Source of the DNA: Methanotrichaceae archaeon
GTDB lineage: Archaea; Halobacteriota; Methanosarcinia; Methanotrichales; Methanotrichaceae
NCBI GenBank assembly: GCA_016927425.1
Contig: JAFGMR010000050.1
Location: 1-38,897 of the forward strand
Direction of reading: 5' to 3'
DNA: 38,897 nucleotides
Part shown: piece after piece, positions 24,916 through 33,872 of the stretch
Numbering within the stretch: the stretch's first letter is position 1
Layout of the letters: every line of letters begins with the position of its first letter
Notes under the pieces: model-generated
What the model was told of the DNA's origin: nothing
The model's database searches: none
Seen by the model: the letters and a program-made list of their open reading frames with translations, nothing else
Translations under genes and position numbers: made by a program

Positions 24916-25833
24916 ATGCTTCAGGTAACCTTCCTCGGAACGGCGGGCTCTCTTCCAACGCCGGAGAGGAGTCCCTCCGCGGTCCTCGTGAACAGGGAGG
25001 GCGAGCTCCATCTCTTCGACTGTGGGGAGGGCACTCAGCGGCAGATGATGCGGGCAAAGACCGGGATGATGCGGCTAGGCCACATATTCCTCAGCCATCT
25101 CCACGCCGATCACATACTGGGCATCCCAGGGCTCCTGGAGACGATGGCATTCCAGGGCCGAACCGAGCCCCTGACGATAGCTGGTCCCGCGAGGACATCG
25201 AGCGTTATGAAGCTCTTCTCGGCCTTGGGTTGCTGTTCTAAAAGCTTTCCAATCGAGGTCCTTGAGCTTGCGCATGGCGATGAGATCTCCATGGATGGCT
25301 ACCGAGTTCTCGCTTTGGAGACCTACCACAGCGTGCCGAGCCTCGGCTACTGCCTGGTTGAGGATATGAGGCCGGGAAGGTTCAATAGGAGCCGTGCAGT
25401 CGAGCTGGGAGTCCCGCCTGGCCCACTTTTCGGCAGGCTTCAGCGCGGGGAGACTATCGTCCTCGAAGGGCATTCGATCAGTTCGGAGGAGGTCATGGGG
25501 CCACCCAGGCCCGGACGCAAGCTGGTCTACTCGGGCGACACAAGGCCCTGCCCAGCTATCGAGGAGGCGGCTAAGGATGCGGACGTCGTCATCCACGACT
25601 CGGCGCTGGCAGACGATATGCAGGACTGGGCGGTCTCCACCAGGCACAGCACCGCAGGGGAAGCAGGCGCCCTCGCAGCAAGGGCTAAGGCGAGGCTGCT
25701 TGTGCTGACGCACATAAGCTCGCGCTACTCGGAGGATACAACGCCGCTCCTCGAGGACGCAAGGCGGCACTTTCAAGATGTGATCGTTGCGACGGATCTG
25801 ATGCGCATAGACGTCCCCCTGAGGGACGATTGA
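24916..25833 (+). CDS. rnz: Ribonuclease Z
   Basis: tRNase Z cuts the 3' trailer from pre-tRNAs; this matters here because two of the three tRNAs in the window lack an encoded CCA. The 305-residue metallo-beta-lactamase starts MLQVTFLGTAGSLPTPERSPS and carries the metal motif HLHADH (His61, His63, Asp65, His66). It also has FDCGEGTQRQMM, the YSGDTRPC strand with its Asp, and HSTAGEAGALAARAKARLL with the last metal-binding histidines near THISSRY. ATG 24916 gives the conserved N-terminus. It lies 27 nt after mch and is probably cotranscribed. Confidence 0.96.
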   Translation: MLQVTFLGTAGSLPTPERSPSAVLVNREGELHLFDCGEGTQRQMMRAKTGMMRLGHIFLSHLHADHILGIPGLLETMAFQGRTEPLTIAGPARTSSVMKLFSALGCCSKSFPIEVLELAHGDEISMDGYRVLALETYHSVPSLGYCLVEDMRPGRFNRSRAVELGVPPGPLFGRLQRGETIVLEGHSISSEEVMGPPRPGRKLVYSGDTRPCPAIEEAAKDADVVIHDSALADDMQDWAVSTRHSTAGEAGALAARAKARLLVLTHISSRYSEDTTPLLEDARRHFQDVIVATDLMRIDVPLRDD

Positions 25834-25905
25834 CTCTCTCCGTACTTCAACCGCGAATGAACGCTAATATTCTCCTCTATGGGGAATTTCAAACTGAATA
25901 ATGCA

Positions 25906-26436
25906 CTAGCGCTCCTTCTTCAGGGCCGCCATTACCTCGCGGCTGAGCTCGTCGTCCCTCTCCTCGATTGCCGCCTCGAGCGACGCGGCGATGCTATCGA
26001 GCGCCACCCTCGCGCGCCCCATATCCATCTCGCTGCTCTCATGGGCGATCCCTTCTCTCATCAGGTGGTCAATATGGTCCGGCGACATGTGAAGGGCCTG
26101 CGCTGCGGAAATAGCCCTCCCGTACATCTCCATCTCTATGTAGTACTCGAGCCCGTCGCGGTAGAGCCTCTCCGCCTCCTCAGGGAGGCCTGCATTCTTG
26201 GCGATAAGGGCTGCCCAGAGGTAGTCGCCAGCATCAACTAGCACCTGGATGGCCTTCTCGAAAAGGCCGTTGTCCTTTGCGAGCATCGCCGCGAACTCCA
26301 CCTCGCCTGCTTCGGCGAGGATGTCGACTCCCGCCTCCACCAGACCCGGAGAGAGGCTATGAATGTTCTCTATGAGGTACGAAAGTCGCTCTTGAGAATT
26401 CATATCATGAAAATCGAGATTCAATTGCTGATCCAC
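25906..26436 (-). CDS. Helical-repeat (TPR-like) protein
   Basis: A 176-residue all-helical protein without cysteines or membrane segments. Residues about 30-130 contain paired helices with alanine-rich repeats (AGEVEFAAMLAKDNGLFEKAI, AGDYLWAALIAKNAGLPEEAERLY, MYGRAISAAQALHMSP), spaced like TPR/SEL1 units, so a protein-binding role is likely. GTG at 26436 or ATG at 26403 may start it; GTG is used because the residues before the second start are reasonable. It follows surE on the same strand after 46 nt. I do not recognise a named family. Confidence 0.65.
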   Translation of the reverse strand: MDQQLNLDFHDMNSQERLSYLIENIHSLSPGLVEAGVDILAEAGEVEFAAMLAKDNGLFEKAIQVLVDAGDYLWAALIAKNAGLPEEAERLYRDGLEYYIEMEMYGRAISAAQALHMSPDHIDHLMREGIAHESSEMDMGRARVALDSIAASLEAAIEERDDELSREVMAALKKER

Positions 26437-26482
26437 TCCATCTCTTTATCCTTTTTCTCCTCGATCCATTGCCCAAGGCCTT

Positions 26483-27280
26483 TCATCTCTCGTGGAGGAG
26501 GTCATAGACCACCTTTGGCTCGACGCGAGCCGTCGAGTCGATCGAAAGCGGCGTAATCGATATCTTCCCCTCCTGATAGACCGCCCTCACGTCGGTTCCC
26601 TCCCTCTCTTTGCAGATGAGATCGCCTCCTATCCAGTAGTAGGGACGGCCCCGGGGATCGAACCTCTCCTCAACAGAGGTTCGAAAGATCTTTCGCGCAA
26701 GCCTTGTGACCACGATCTCGGTATCATCGGTGGCGTCTATCGGCAGGTTGATGTTGAGGATGTCGACCCCTTGGGGAAGCCCCTCATCGAGCACTCGTCG
26801 AGCCACCCTTCTTACAAGCCTCTCCGCCACGCCGAACTCGTAGGGAGAGCTATGGTGGTTGTCGAACTTGTCCCCTTGATCCACTACCTGGATGGATGCT
26901 ACGATCGCCGGAATCCCATAGCTTGCCGCCTCGAGGGCTCCGCCTATCGTCCCGCTTGTGGTCACTGTGTCGGTGCTGATATTCTCGCCCACATTGATCC
27001 CGGAGAGGGCTAGCTCCGGCATCTCCCCTTTCATCACAGCGAAGAGCCCCAGGATGACTGCATCGGTCGGCGTGCCGCTTGCCGAGTAGGCCTGGGCCTC
27101 AGGCCAATTGACCTGGGTGAGCCGCAGCGGCTCGAAGACGGAGACCGAGCGTCCAACGCCGCTCTTCTGGCTGGAGGGGGCGACTACCACCACCTCTCCG
27201 AGCCCCTCCACGCTCCTCGCCGCAGCCCTCAGGCCTGGGGCGTAGATGCCGTCGTCGTTGGTGACGAGTATGCGATTCAT
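26483..27280 (-). CDS. surE: 5'/3'-nucleotidase SurE
   Basis: SurE is a metal-dependent phosphatase of nucleoside monophosphates. The 265-residue protein starts MNRILVTNDDGIYAPGLRAA with the metal-binding Asp pair (Asp9, Asp10). It keeps VVAPSSQKSGVGRSVS, the LSGINVGENISTDTVTTSGTIGGALEAA loop in blocks near 90-120, and ILNINLP. The frame is open upstream to 27406, but ATG 27280 gives the family start. It is followed by the helical-repeat gene. Confidence 0.96.
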   Translation of the reverse strand: MNRILVTNDDGIYAPGLRAAARSVEGLGEVVVVAPSSQKSGVGRSVSVFEPLRLTQVNWPEAQAYSASGTPTDAVILGLFAVMKGEMPELALSGINVGENISTDTVTTSGTIGGALEAASYGIPAIVASIQVVDQGDKFDNHHSSPYEFGVAERLVRRVARRVLDEGLPQGVDILNINLPIDATDDTEIVVTRLARKIFRTSVEERFDPRGRPYYWIGGDLICKEREGTDVRAVYQEGKISITPLSIDSTARVEPKVVYDLLHER

Positions 27281-27329
27281 CGAAGGCAGTCGGTTATCCT
27301 TGGTATAAATAGGTGCGGAAATCCTGGAT

Positions 27330-27647
27330 TCAGTGTCTTCTGATCTTAACCGCGGTCCCGTATGCAGTAAGCTCCGCCGCCCTTGTGCCGATCTGGGATG
27401 TCGCAAACCTCATGTTAACGACTGCATCTGCACCCTTGCGAGCTGCATCGTCCGCCATCCGGCTGACCGCCTGGCGACGGGCATCTTCGAGCATCTCCGT
27501 ATACTCGGATAGCTCGCCTCCGAAGAGGCCCTTCAGGAAGGCCACTATATCCTTTCCCAGGTGCTTTGATCGAACGGTGCTGCCGTATACCACACCGATG
27601 ATATCGAGCTCGTATCCCGGCATCCCTTCAGTCGTTGTGATGATCAT
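27330..27647 (-). CDS. UPF0145 / YbjQ-like heavy-metal-binding domain protein
   Basis: A 105-residue protein matching UPF0145 from end to end: IITTTEGMPGYELDIIGVVYG, FLKGLFGGELSEYTEMLEDAR, ADAVVNMRFATSQIG and AYGTAVKI. The family forms pentamers in known structures; the function is not established. Its ATG overlaps the stop of the ClC gene by 4 nt, so the two are translationally coupled. surE follows after 49 nt. Confidence 0.93.
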   Translation of the reverse strand: MIITTTEGMPGYELDIIGVVYGSTVRSKHLGKDIVAFLKGLFGGELSEYTEMLEDARRQAVSRMADDAARKGADAVVNMRFATSQIGTRAAELTAYGTAVKIRRH

Positions 27648-29431
27648 CTTTCATGCCCTCCTCCATCCCCCTCCATCTCCCTTATTTCCATGGGCTGCAT
27701 CTCCCTCGTCCTCTGTTCGTAGGCCTTGATCACATCGGTCCTGGTGATTATCCCAAGAAGCCTTCTCGAGTCGTCGCTTGCGACAACCGGCAGCCTTCCA
27801 ATGCCATTTTTATACATAATGTCCATGGCGAGCTTCACCGATTGGTCTGGGCGGGCAAAGATCACGTTCTTCACAGCCACATCCTTGACGAGGGTTTTTG
27901 CCTGATCCTCGGGGGGCACCTTTCTCACGTCATCGAAGGCGATCATCCCCACTAAGTCCCCGTCCTTCAGAACCGGATAGCCGGTGTAGTTGTACTTGGC
28001 TATTGCGTCGCGCACATCGAGTACGGTCGTCTCCGGCGTTACCGTGGTCACCTGGCGCTGCATGGCCTCGCCTATGAGGATGCTCTCGAGCACTGGTTGG
28101 GGCGCGTCCAGGAAGATGCCCCGACGCATCAGGCGGATCGTGTACATAGACCCTCCCTTGAGAACGATCTGGGCAACGGCAGCGCTCAGTATGCAGGAGA
28201 TTATCAGCGGGGGCAGGCGGCTGTAGTTGCTCGCCATCTCCGGTATCATCACGATGCAGGTCAAGGGGGCTCTTGCAGCACCTGCGAAGAACGCCCCCAT
28301 CCCCAGGAGGCCGTAGGCGGCGGGGGCTGCAACCATGCCAGGAAAGGCGTGGTAGACCGTGATGCCGAATGCCGCACCGAGCATCGACCCCAGGTAGAGG
28401 GTTGGGGCAAAGAGGCCTCCACTCCCTCCCGAGCCGACTGTAAAGGAGGTTGCGAGCACCTTTGCGGCGACGAGTAACAGGAGGAATGCCACCAGGCCGT
28501 AGGAGCTATCGGGAGTAACGGTTCTGAATACGTGGTTTATGCCGTCATATCCAACGCCCATTATACCATAGTCCAAGAGGTAGAGGCCGCTGATGCCAGC
28601 AACGATGCCGCCTGTTGCAGGCTTCAGCTCGTTTTTAATGGGAAGGCGGGTGAAGAGGTCCTCGAAGACGTAATATGCCCTCACCCAGATGCCTGCCAGA
28701 AGGCCGAAGAGCGGTCCAAGGATGAAGCATATCGCAAGATCGTATGTGGTGAAGACGAACTTGGGAAGTATGAAGTCCGGGACGGGATGGATGAAGCTTG
28801 CAGCGACTGCGTTTCCCACCACTGCCGAGAGGAGGACTGGCACTGCATCCGAGGCCGAGAACCTGCGGGATATAACCTCCATGCTGAATATGGCCCCTCC
28901 CATCGGGGCGTTGAAGGTCCCGGCTATCCCAGCCGCAACACCGCATGTGGCGAGAACCCTCATCTCGCCGCCGCCCAGCTTGAGTATCTGGCCTATGGCA
29001 GATCCGAAGGATGCACCTATTTGGGCGATTGGCCCCTCTCGACCGGCGCTGCCGCCGCTTCCCGCTGTGATCGCAGCTGCGGTTATAACGAAGAGGCAGA
29101 CGCGTTTTCTAATTAGCCCCCCCCTCTTATGCACGGCCTCCATTATCACCGGTATGCCGTCTCCCCGCGTCTCGGGAGCGATAGAATAGACTATGGGGCC
29201 CACGATCAGCCCGCCGATTATGGGGAGGAGTACAACGAAGTAGGGGCTAGGGGCATGGCCGAGGAGGCCTGAGAAGAAAATGGTTTTTACGAACTCGATG
29301 AGGCCACGAAAGATCACCGCCCCTAGTCCGCCCACGGCTCCGACGACTATTGCAAGAAGGGCGATGAATACCCACCGGTAGTCCTCAGAAATATCTCTGA
29401 TGGGATCCCCCGCCTCCAAATTGGGCGACAA
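27644..29431 (-). CDS. ClC chloride channel/transporter with CBS pair
   Basis: A 595-residue membrane protein: a ClC domain with many hydrophobic helices (about 20-440) and two CBS domains at the C-terminus (about 455-580, YNYTGYPVLKDGDLVG and MYKNGIGRLPVV). The gating glutamate is Glu132 in GSGGSAGREGP, and GSGGSGGLFAPTLYLG is the third anion motif. The first motif, GSGIP in Escherichia coli ClC, reads GDGIP here (Asp91), so the anion-coordinating serine is replaced. Start: TTG at 29431; a TATA-like TTTATAGAT lies directly upstream on this strand, so a leaderless start at the second TTG (29419) is possible. The UPF0145 gene overlaps its end. Confidence 0.93.
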   Translation of the reverse strand: MSPNLEAGDPIRDISEDYRWVFIALLAIVVGAVGGLGAVIFRGLIEFVKTIFFSGLLGHAPSPYFVVLLPIIGGLIVGPIVYSIAPETRGDGIPVIMEAVHKRGGLIRKRVCLFVITAAAITAGSGGSAGREGPIAQIGASFGSAIGQILKLGGGEMRVLATCGVAAGIAGTFNAPMGGAIFSMEVISRRFSASDAVPVLLSAVVGNAVAASFIHPVPDFILPKFVFTTYDLAICFILGPLFGLLAGIWVRAYYVFEDLFTRLPIKNELKPATGGIVAGISGLYLLDYGIMGVGYDGINHVFRTVTPDSSYGLVAFLLLLVAAKVLATSFTVGSGGSGGLFAPTLYLGSMLGAAFGITVYHAFPGMVAAPAAYGLLGMGAFFAGAARAPLTCIVMIPEMASNYSRLPPLIISCILSAAVAQIVLKGGSMYTIRLMRRGIFLDAPQPVLESILIGEAMQRQVTTVTPETTVLDVRDAIAKYNYTGYPVLKDGDLVGMIAFDDVRKVPPEDQAKTLVKDVAVKNVIFARPDQSVKLAMDIMYKNGIGRLPVVASDDSRRLLGIITRTDVIKAYEQRTREMQPMEIREMEGDGGGHER

Positions 29432-29625
29432 TATCTATAAACGCCTTTTGCCCATGAGATCGCCGCGCATGGCGACGTGGATCTGCGCCGAGATTTGAAA
29501 CGAGAGCATCCCTTCGATCTCTGCGCTAGGAAGCGTCGAAGAAATCCATATTGCGTCTCCAGCCAGGCCGGAGCGCTTTTATCCCTCGGTTTTGTGCGCT
29601 GTGTGCGTAACGTCGAATAGCTCCA

Positions 29626-30165
29626 TCATACGTCTCCGGCCAAGCTGGAGCTGCTGGGCAACCTCTCCAGGTCGAACTCGATCTCCACCCTATCCCTATC
29701 TGCGGCGAGGGATACCACGATCAGGTGAAAGATATACCTCTGAGTACGGCGGCCGTCTGGAAGATGCACTCCACAGGTCCGAAGCTTCGCCAGGCTTGCC
29801 ATCTGAAGGGCAGGGCCGCTTTGGAGGAATAGCAGTCCTGGAAGGTTCAGCCGATCGTGTCCGAAGGTGGGGTAGCGTTCTTCGATCAATCCCTCGAGCT
29901 CCCGCCTTGATATCTCCACGGACTTCCCGCTGCCCGTAACGACGATCGACCTCTCCTCGGCTCGCACGGCCTCCACGTGAGATCGTAAAGCTCCAAAGGC
30001 GAAGTTCATCCCCCGGCCGTGCACCTCCGGCGGCAGCAGCTCTTCGAGTTTGGAGATGAAAGGGCGCAAGAGCGGGCTTGCCCCGGCAAAGAAGCTTCCC
30101 GGGAGGTTCTGGATCTCGGGGCTCACTCTGGCAAGGTCCTCCCTGCTCAAATGAACGGTGATCAT
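29626..30165 (-). CDS. Hypothetical cytoplasmic protein
   Basis: A 179-residue protein with no signal peptide, no cysteine pattern and no recognised domain. It reads MITVHLSREDLARVSPEIQ, then a segment with LPGSFFAGASPLLRPFISKLEELL, and a strand-rich C-terminal half (RYIFHLIVVSLAADRDRVEIEFDLERL). The frame is open to 30429, but the upstream part is Arg-rich low-complexity antisense sequence. ATG 30165 overlaps the stop of the lipoprotein gene by 4 nt, which indicates coupled translation and fixes the start. Function unknown. Confidence 0.6.
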   Translation of the reverse strand: MITVHLSREDLARVSPEIQNLPGSFFAGASPLLRPFISKLEELLPPEVHGRGMNFAFGALRSHVEAVRAEERSIVVTGSGKSVEISRRELEGLIEERYPTFGHDRLNLPGLLFLQSGPALQMASLAKLRTCGVHLPDGRRTQRYIFHLIVVSLAADRDRVEIEFDLERLPSSSSLAGDV

Positions 30166-31055
30166 ATGGAAACTTCTTCGCCCATCGAAGATATCGCTGT
30201 TGGGCCGTCGCCATCCCCGAAGCATCCTCTCAGGTCGAAAACGATCCCTTCTTGATTGGGCGGCCAGAAGATGAGGAAACCTGGTTCGGCCTCGGGCGGA
30301 AGACTGTATATCTGGTATCCGGAGACGTTCCCGCAGGGGGGAATCGCGGGCCCCAGCATCTTGAATTCCTGAGGCGAATAGGAGATGCCTCGTCGATCGA
30401 TGAGGTCTGCGAACCGGCCGTATCCGCATTCAGATAGCGGGATTGGATCGTCCATCAGGCTCTGGAGCCCATACTCCACGAGGACCTTATCCCCGCCCTC
30501 CGCCTCGAATATGGCAGCTATCTCCACCGCGAAGGTGCCAACGGAAACGCGGTCCTCGGGCGAGGCTAGCGTCCCGGGCGGCGTAACCTCCTGGTCCAGC
30601 CTCACGGACTCCACTCCTCGATGAAGGAGGATGGTGGGACCTGCCTCTCTGCTCATGGGAAAGGCAAGCGCCCCCGCCTTGGCCTCGCCAGGGGCTAGCG
30701 TCGTAGCGCAGAGGGGGTTGTAGAGACCTCCTTTCATCCACGGCAGGGGCGAATGCGGATCTCCTCTGGAGTCGATCAGCGTGAAGTCTTCGGGCCTGAC
30801 CTCTACCTCGGTCCATAGGGGGTTATACAGTATCATCCCAATGCTGAGGGTGTTGCCCTCCGGAGTCTGCTGAAAACTATGCAGGTCGGTTACTGTCAGT
30901 TCGATATCGACTCCGTATGCGATCTCAAAGATGCTGGGCAGCTCTTCCATTGGGATAACCTGCTTTGCAGAGCTCTCCATGTAGCCGTTATTGCATGCGG
31001 TCATCAGGACCACTGCTATAAGAAGCGGGCCTGCCATGCTCGCCCCTTCCCGCAT
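30162..31055 (-). CDS. Putative lipoprotein, orphan
   Basis: A protein of about 297 residues with an N-terminal signal and lipobox-like cleavage site (GPLLIAVVLMTACNNG). The mature part is strand-rich, with TVTDLHSFQQTPEGNTLSIG and EVRPEDFTLIDSRGDPHSP. These resemble the DUF4352/telokin-like beta-sandwich of extracellular proteins (FTLxDxxG with a conserved loop), but the match is weak. ATG 31055 is chosen because GGGAG lies 7 nt upstream; ATG 31037 and a TTG at 31088 are alternatives. The downstream cytoplasmic protein overlaps by 4 nt. A TATA-like ATAAATAG on this strand lies near 31115-31123. Confidence 0.65.
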   Translation of the reverse strand: MREGASMAGPLLIAVVLMTACNNGYMESSAKQVIPMEELPSIFEIAYGVDIELTVTDLHSFQQTPEGNTLSIGMILYNPLWTEVEVRPEDFTLIDSRGDPHSPLPWMKGGLYNPLCATTLAPGEAKAGALAFPMSREAGPTILLHRGVESVRLDQEVTPPGTLASPEDRVSVGTFAVEIAAIFEAEGGDKVLVEYGLQSLMDDPIPLSECGYGRFADLIDRRGISYSPQEFKMLGPAIPPCGNVSGYQIYSLPPEAEPGFLIFWPPNQEGIVFDLRGCFGDGDGPTAISSMGEEVSI

Positions 31056-31088
31056 TAGCTTACTCCCAGATCTCATTCGACCGACCAA

Positions 31089-31736
31089 TTTTGATCACTT
31101 ACTAATTAATCATATCTATTTATGCTTTTTGGTCACAGTCGCGAATCTGCCGGCTCCCAGAGTGTGGGATCTTCGGCGGATTGGAGTGGGCGGTTTTACC
31201 CACGGCTCTTCCCAGAATCGGGCGGGCAGGGCCTATCGGAGAATTCCCGCGCGAAACGCTCTTTATGTCCTGGTGGATTTGTGATGATCTCTAGCATATC
31301 GATAACCATGATGGCACGAGGGCTCAAAGGCGCCTTAGCTTTACTTCTTCCCCCACAAAACCTTCATGACTTTCGGTCACCCATGAGCATGAAGATGCGT
31401 CCCAAGTCATTTTTGCACCAAACGTTTCCGAGGGCCTATTGAGCATCATGCCCAAGCGTAGGCTTCATTCTGGCGGAGGAGATCGCCCTCTATCCGTCCG
31501 CATCGTGTGATCATCGCGCAGTGATTCTAATTTTTATGATGATCACAGGATATTTATACCATCCTGAGAGTCGCGATATGCGTTCCTGCCGGCTGATTCC
31601 GTCGCCGCAGAGGATGCTCGTCAGCATATTTCATTTCTATTAATTTTTATAAAGTATATTCTAAACAGCGGACGCTTGAAAAACAAATTATTTATATGAT
31701 TAAGTATTTGTATCATAAAAAAATTTGGTGATCATC
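31089..31736. other. Long intergenic region with promoters and repeats
   Basis: About 640 bp between divergent genes. It contains a TATA-like element for the lipoprotein gene (minus strand, near 31115-31123), a 10-bp inverted repeat described separately, and an AT-rich promoter zone for the HTH regulator (TTTATATG near 31690). The open frames here (for example 31122-31442) have random composition and are not called. Confidence 0.5.
31506..31547. promoter_or_regulatory. Inverted repeat TGTGATCATC / GATGATCACA, operator candidate
   Basis: Two perfect 10-bp arms (31506-31515 and 31538-31547) are separated by 22 nt, two helical turns. A TATA-like ATATTTATACC follows at about 31549-31559. The half-site GTGATCATC occurs again at 31728-31736, overlapping the start region of the HTH regulator. 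This suggests a binding site for that regulator, although Met-Ile-Ile codons would create the third copy by chance. Confidence 0.45.
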
Positions 31737-32117
31737 ATGAGGGAATCCACCGTCAAGGTTCTGGACGACAAGGACATGGAATTTGTCGAGACGCTGCGAA
31801 GCCTGGGCGTGCCGCGAAACGTCTCCACTCTGATAACATACCTCGCAAATGTGGATGAGGCGTCATCGAGGGAGATAGAGATGGGATCCGATCTCAGGCA
31901 GCCCGAGGTGAGCATTGCCATGAGGACGCTTCGCGAGAACCAGTGGATAGAGGAGAGGGAGGTCAAGAGGGAAGGAAAGGGAAGGCCCATGAAGGTATAC
32001 TCGCTGCGCGCCCCCATCGAGGATATAATAAGGCATTTCGAGGAGGAGAAGCTGCACGAGTCGGCGCAAGCCATGGAGAGCATCCAGAGGCTCAAGGAAC
32101 TGATCTCCACATCCTAA
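31737..32117 (+). CDS. HTH transcriptional regulator (winged helix)
   Basis: A protein of about 126 residues with a winged helix: MEFVETLRSLGVPRNVSTLITYLANVDEASSREIEMGSDLRQPEVSIAMRTLRENQWIEEREV in pieces, and the wing KREGKGRPMKVYSL. A helical tail rich in Glu follows and probably dimerises. It resembles the predicted archaeal regulators of the ArsR/TrmB-like class. The ATG at 31737 is used; GTG 31728 and TTG 31725 are alternatives. No Shine-Dalgarno is visible and a TATA-like TTTATATG lies about 45 nt upstream, so the leader is short. It converges with the FeoA-domain gene. A repeat upstream may be its operator. Confidence 0.8.
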   Translation: MRESTVKVLDDKDMEFVETLRSLGVPRNVSTLITYLANVDEASSREIEMGSDLRQPEVSIAMRTLRENQWIEEREVKREGKGRPMKVYSLRAPIEDIIRHFEEEKLHESAQAMESIQRLKELISTS

Positions 32118-32173
32118 TCCCTCTTTCTCGGCGCGGGGGGTTTTCCCCCTTTTCCGGCTTTATTATTCCGATC

Positions 32174-32416
32174 TCAGCCCTTGGCTGACTGTATTACTTC
32201 GACCGCGATCTTGGATGCTATCCCCCGCCCTAGGGAGATCCTCGATCCCCCAACATCTATCACCACGGGGCCGCCAAATGGCTGACACACTATCTTCCTA
32301 ACCTTCCGCCCTTCTTTGATCCCCACGGATTCCAACCTCTTCTGCCATCCCAAGCCTCCGGCTAGGGATTTTATCTCCAGTATCAAGTTGCATGGAGCCT
32401 TGTTTAACATCATCAA
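32174..32416 (-). CDS. FeoA-domain protein
   Basis: An 80-residue SH3-like protein. GLGWQKRLESVGIKEGRKVRKI, PFGGPVVIDVGGSRISLGRG and ASKIAVEV are the FeoA pattern (LxxMGLxxGxxVxV... G.P..V...G..IALG...A..I.V). Stand-alone FeoA proteins accompany FeoB ferrous-iron transport or occur as the C-terminal domain of DtxR regulators; no feoB is visible here. It lies 43 nt downstream of hisF on the same strand and may share its transcript. Several N-terminal Met codons leave the exact start uncertain by a few residues. Confidence 0.85.
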   Translation of the reverse strand: MMMLNKAPCNLILEIKSLAGGLGWQKRLESVGIKEGRKVRKIVCQPFGGPVVIDVGGSRISLGRGIASKIAVEVIQSAKG

Positions 32417-32459
32417 GATCGGTTGGTCTACCCCTTAGACATCTATAAATCTGGCGGTA

Positions 32460-33272
32460 TCAGAGCCTGACGGGGATTCCCCTCTCCGCCAGATACCTCT
32501 TGCAACCTTCAATGGTCCATTCCTCGAAGTGGAATATGCTTGCAGCAAGGGCGGCAGAGGCTTTCGTCTCCTGGAAGACTTCCAGCATATGCTGGGCGTT
32601 GGCGCAGCCGCCCGAGGCGATCACGGGTATATTGAGATTGGAGGAGACGGCTCCTGTCAGGGGGATGTCGAAGCCGTCGTAGGTGCCGTCGCGATTCATG
32701 CTGGTTAGAAGTATCTCCCCTGCCCCAAGCCTCTCCGCTTCAGAGGCCCAGGCGATGGCATCGATGCCGGTGAACTCCCTTCCACCGTAGATGGAGCACT
32801 CGTACCAGCACTCACCCTCAGGTGAATCGATCACGATCCTCCCTTCCTCGCGGCCGAGGCGCCTCTTTGCGTCGATTGCGACTACGACGGCCTGGTTTCC
32901 GTAGCGGCTTGCGATCTCCGTTATGAGCTCGGGCCGTCTTATGGCTGCTGTGTTGAGGGTGATCTTGTCGGCTCCGGCCTTGAAGGCAGACCTCGCATCC
33001 TTCATGGAGCTGATCCCGCCTCCGACCGTCAGGGGGACGAAGACGGAGCGCGAGGTCTTTTCGATCACATTCACCATCGTGTCCCTGCGCTCATGGGACG
33101 CGGTGATGTCCAGAAAGACTATCTCGTCTGCCCCCTCCAGGTAGTATCGGGAGGCAAGCTCAGAGGGATTCCCGGCATATCTGATCTGTTTGAACTCTAT
33201 CCCCTTAACCACGCGACCATTGGGCACGCCGAGGTCGCAGTCCAGGCAGGGTATAATGCGCTTTGCTAGCAT
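32460..33272 (-). CDS. hisF: Imidazole glycerol phosphate synthase, cyclase subunit HisF
   Basis: HisF closes the imidazole ring in histidine synthesis, using ammonia delivered by HisH, and releases AICAR to purine synthesis. The 270-residue TIM barrel carries the catalytic acids in IIPCLDCD (Asp11) and VVVAIDAKR, the phosphate-binding loops LTVGGGIS and VIASGGCAN, and [11 protein letters not shown]. It starts inside the end of hisH (7-nt overlap), so the two subunits are translationally coupled. Confidence 0.97.
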   Translation of the reverse strand: MLAKRIIPCLDCDLGVPNGRVVKGIEFKQIRYAGNPSELASRYYLEGADEIVFLDITASHERRDTMVNVIEKTSRSVFVPLTVGGGISSMKDARSAFKAGADKITLNTAAIRRPELITEIASRYGNQAVVVAIDAKRRLGREEGRIVIDSPEGECWYECSIYGGREFTGIDAIAWASEAERLGAGEILLTSMNRDGTYDGFDIPLTGAVSSNLNIPVIASGGCANAQHMLEVFQETKASAALAASIFHFEEWTIEGCKRYLAERGIPVRL

Positions 33273-33868
33273 CTCGTTGACCTCACGAAGTTCTCCAGTA
33301 TCATAAGCCCCTTAGGGCCGGACTTCTCCGGGTGGAACTGGGTGGCGCAGAGGTTATCCCTCGAAATGACGGCAACTATATCGACCCCATGGTTGGTGGT
33401 TGCCACAACGAGCGAATTATCCGCAGGGACGCAGTGGTAGGAGTGGACGAAGTAGAAGCGATCCCCCTCGGAGATTCCATCGAGGATCTCCACCTTCGAA
33501 TTGATGGAGATATCGTTCCATCCCATCTGTGGGATCATCACATCGGCCGGGAGCCGGATGACCTCGCCCTCCAGCCATCCGAAACCGTGTGCTTCAGGGC
33601 TCTCCTCTGAGCGCTCGAAGAGGACCTGCATGCCGATGCATATCCCAAGAATCGGAACTCCTTTTTCCAGGGCTTCTCTAAGGTTTCTCTCGAAGGGGCC
33701 GAGCCTCTCCATACACATCCCAAAGGAGCCCACGCCCGGAACAACGATGCCATCTGCTTTCTGCAGCTCGGAAGGTTGGGTTATTATCTGGGGACTGGCA
33801 CCTATGTGGTCCAGGGCGTTGTAGATGCTGAATAGGTTGCCCATTTCATAATCGACTATGGCTATCAT
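33266..33868 (-). CDS. hisH: Imidazole glycerol phosphate synthase, glutaminase subunit HisH
   Basis: HisH is the class I glutamine amidotransferase that hydrolyses glutamine and passes ammonia to HisF. The 200-residue protein has the nucleophile in [13 protein letters not shown] (Cys near residue 77), the oxyanion strand VVPGVGSFG, and the catalytic His-Glu pair in [12 protein letters not shown] 33868 is preceded by AAGGAG at 4 nt. That Shine-Dalgarno is part of the 3' arm of a perfect 9-bp hairpin, so translation may be controlled by structure. hisF overlaps its end. Confidence 0.97.
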   Translation of the reverse strand: MIAIVDYEMGNLFSIYNALDHIGASPQIITQPSELQKADGIVVPGVGSFGMCMERLGPFERNLREALEKGVPILGICIGMQVLFERSEESPEAHGFGWLEGEVIRLPADVMIPQMGWNDISINSKVEILDGISEGDRFYFVHSYHCVPADNSLVVATTNHGVDIVAVISRDNLCATQFHPEKSGPKGLMILENFVRSTRC

Positions 33869-33872
33869 CGAA

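Noticed and set aside
31122-31442. 106-codon ORF in the long intergenic region
   Set aside because: Composition is random, no ribosome site or motif, and it lies over promoter elements.
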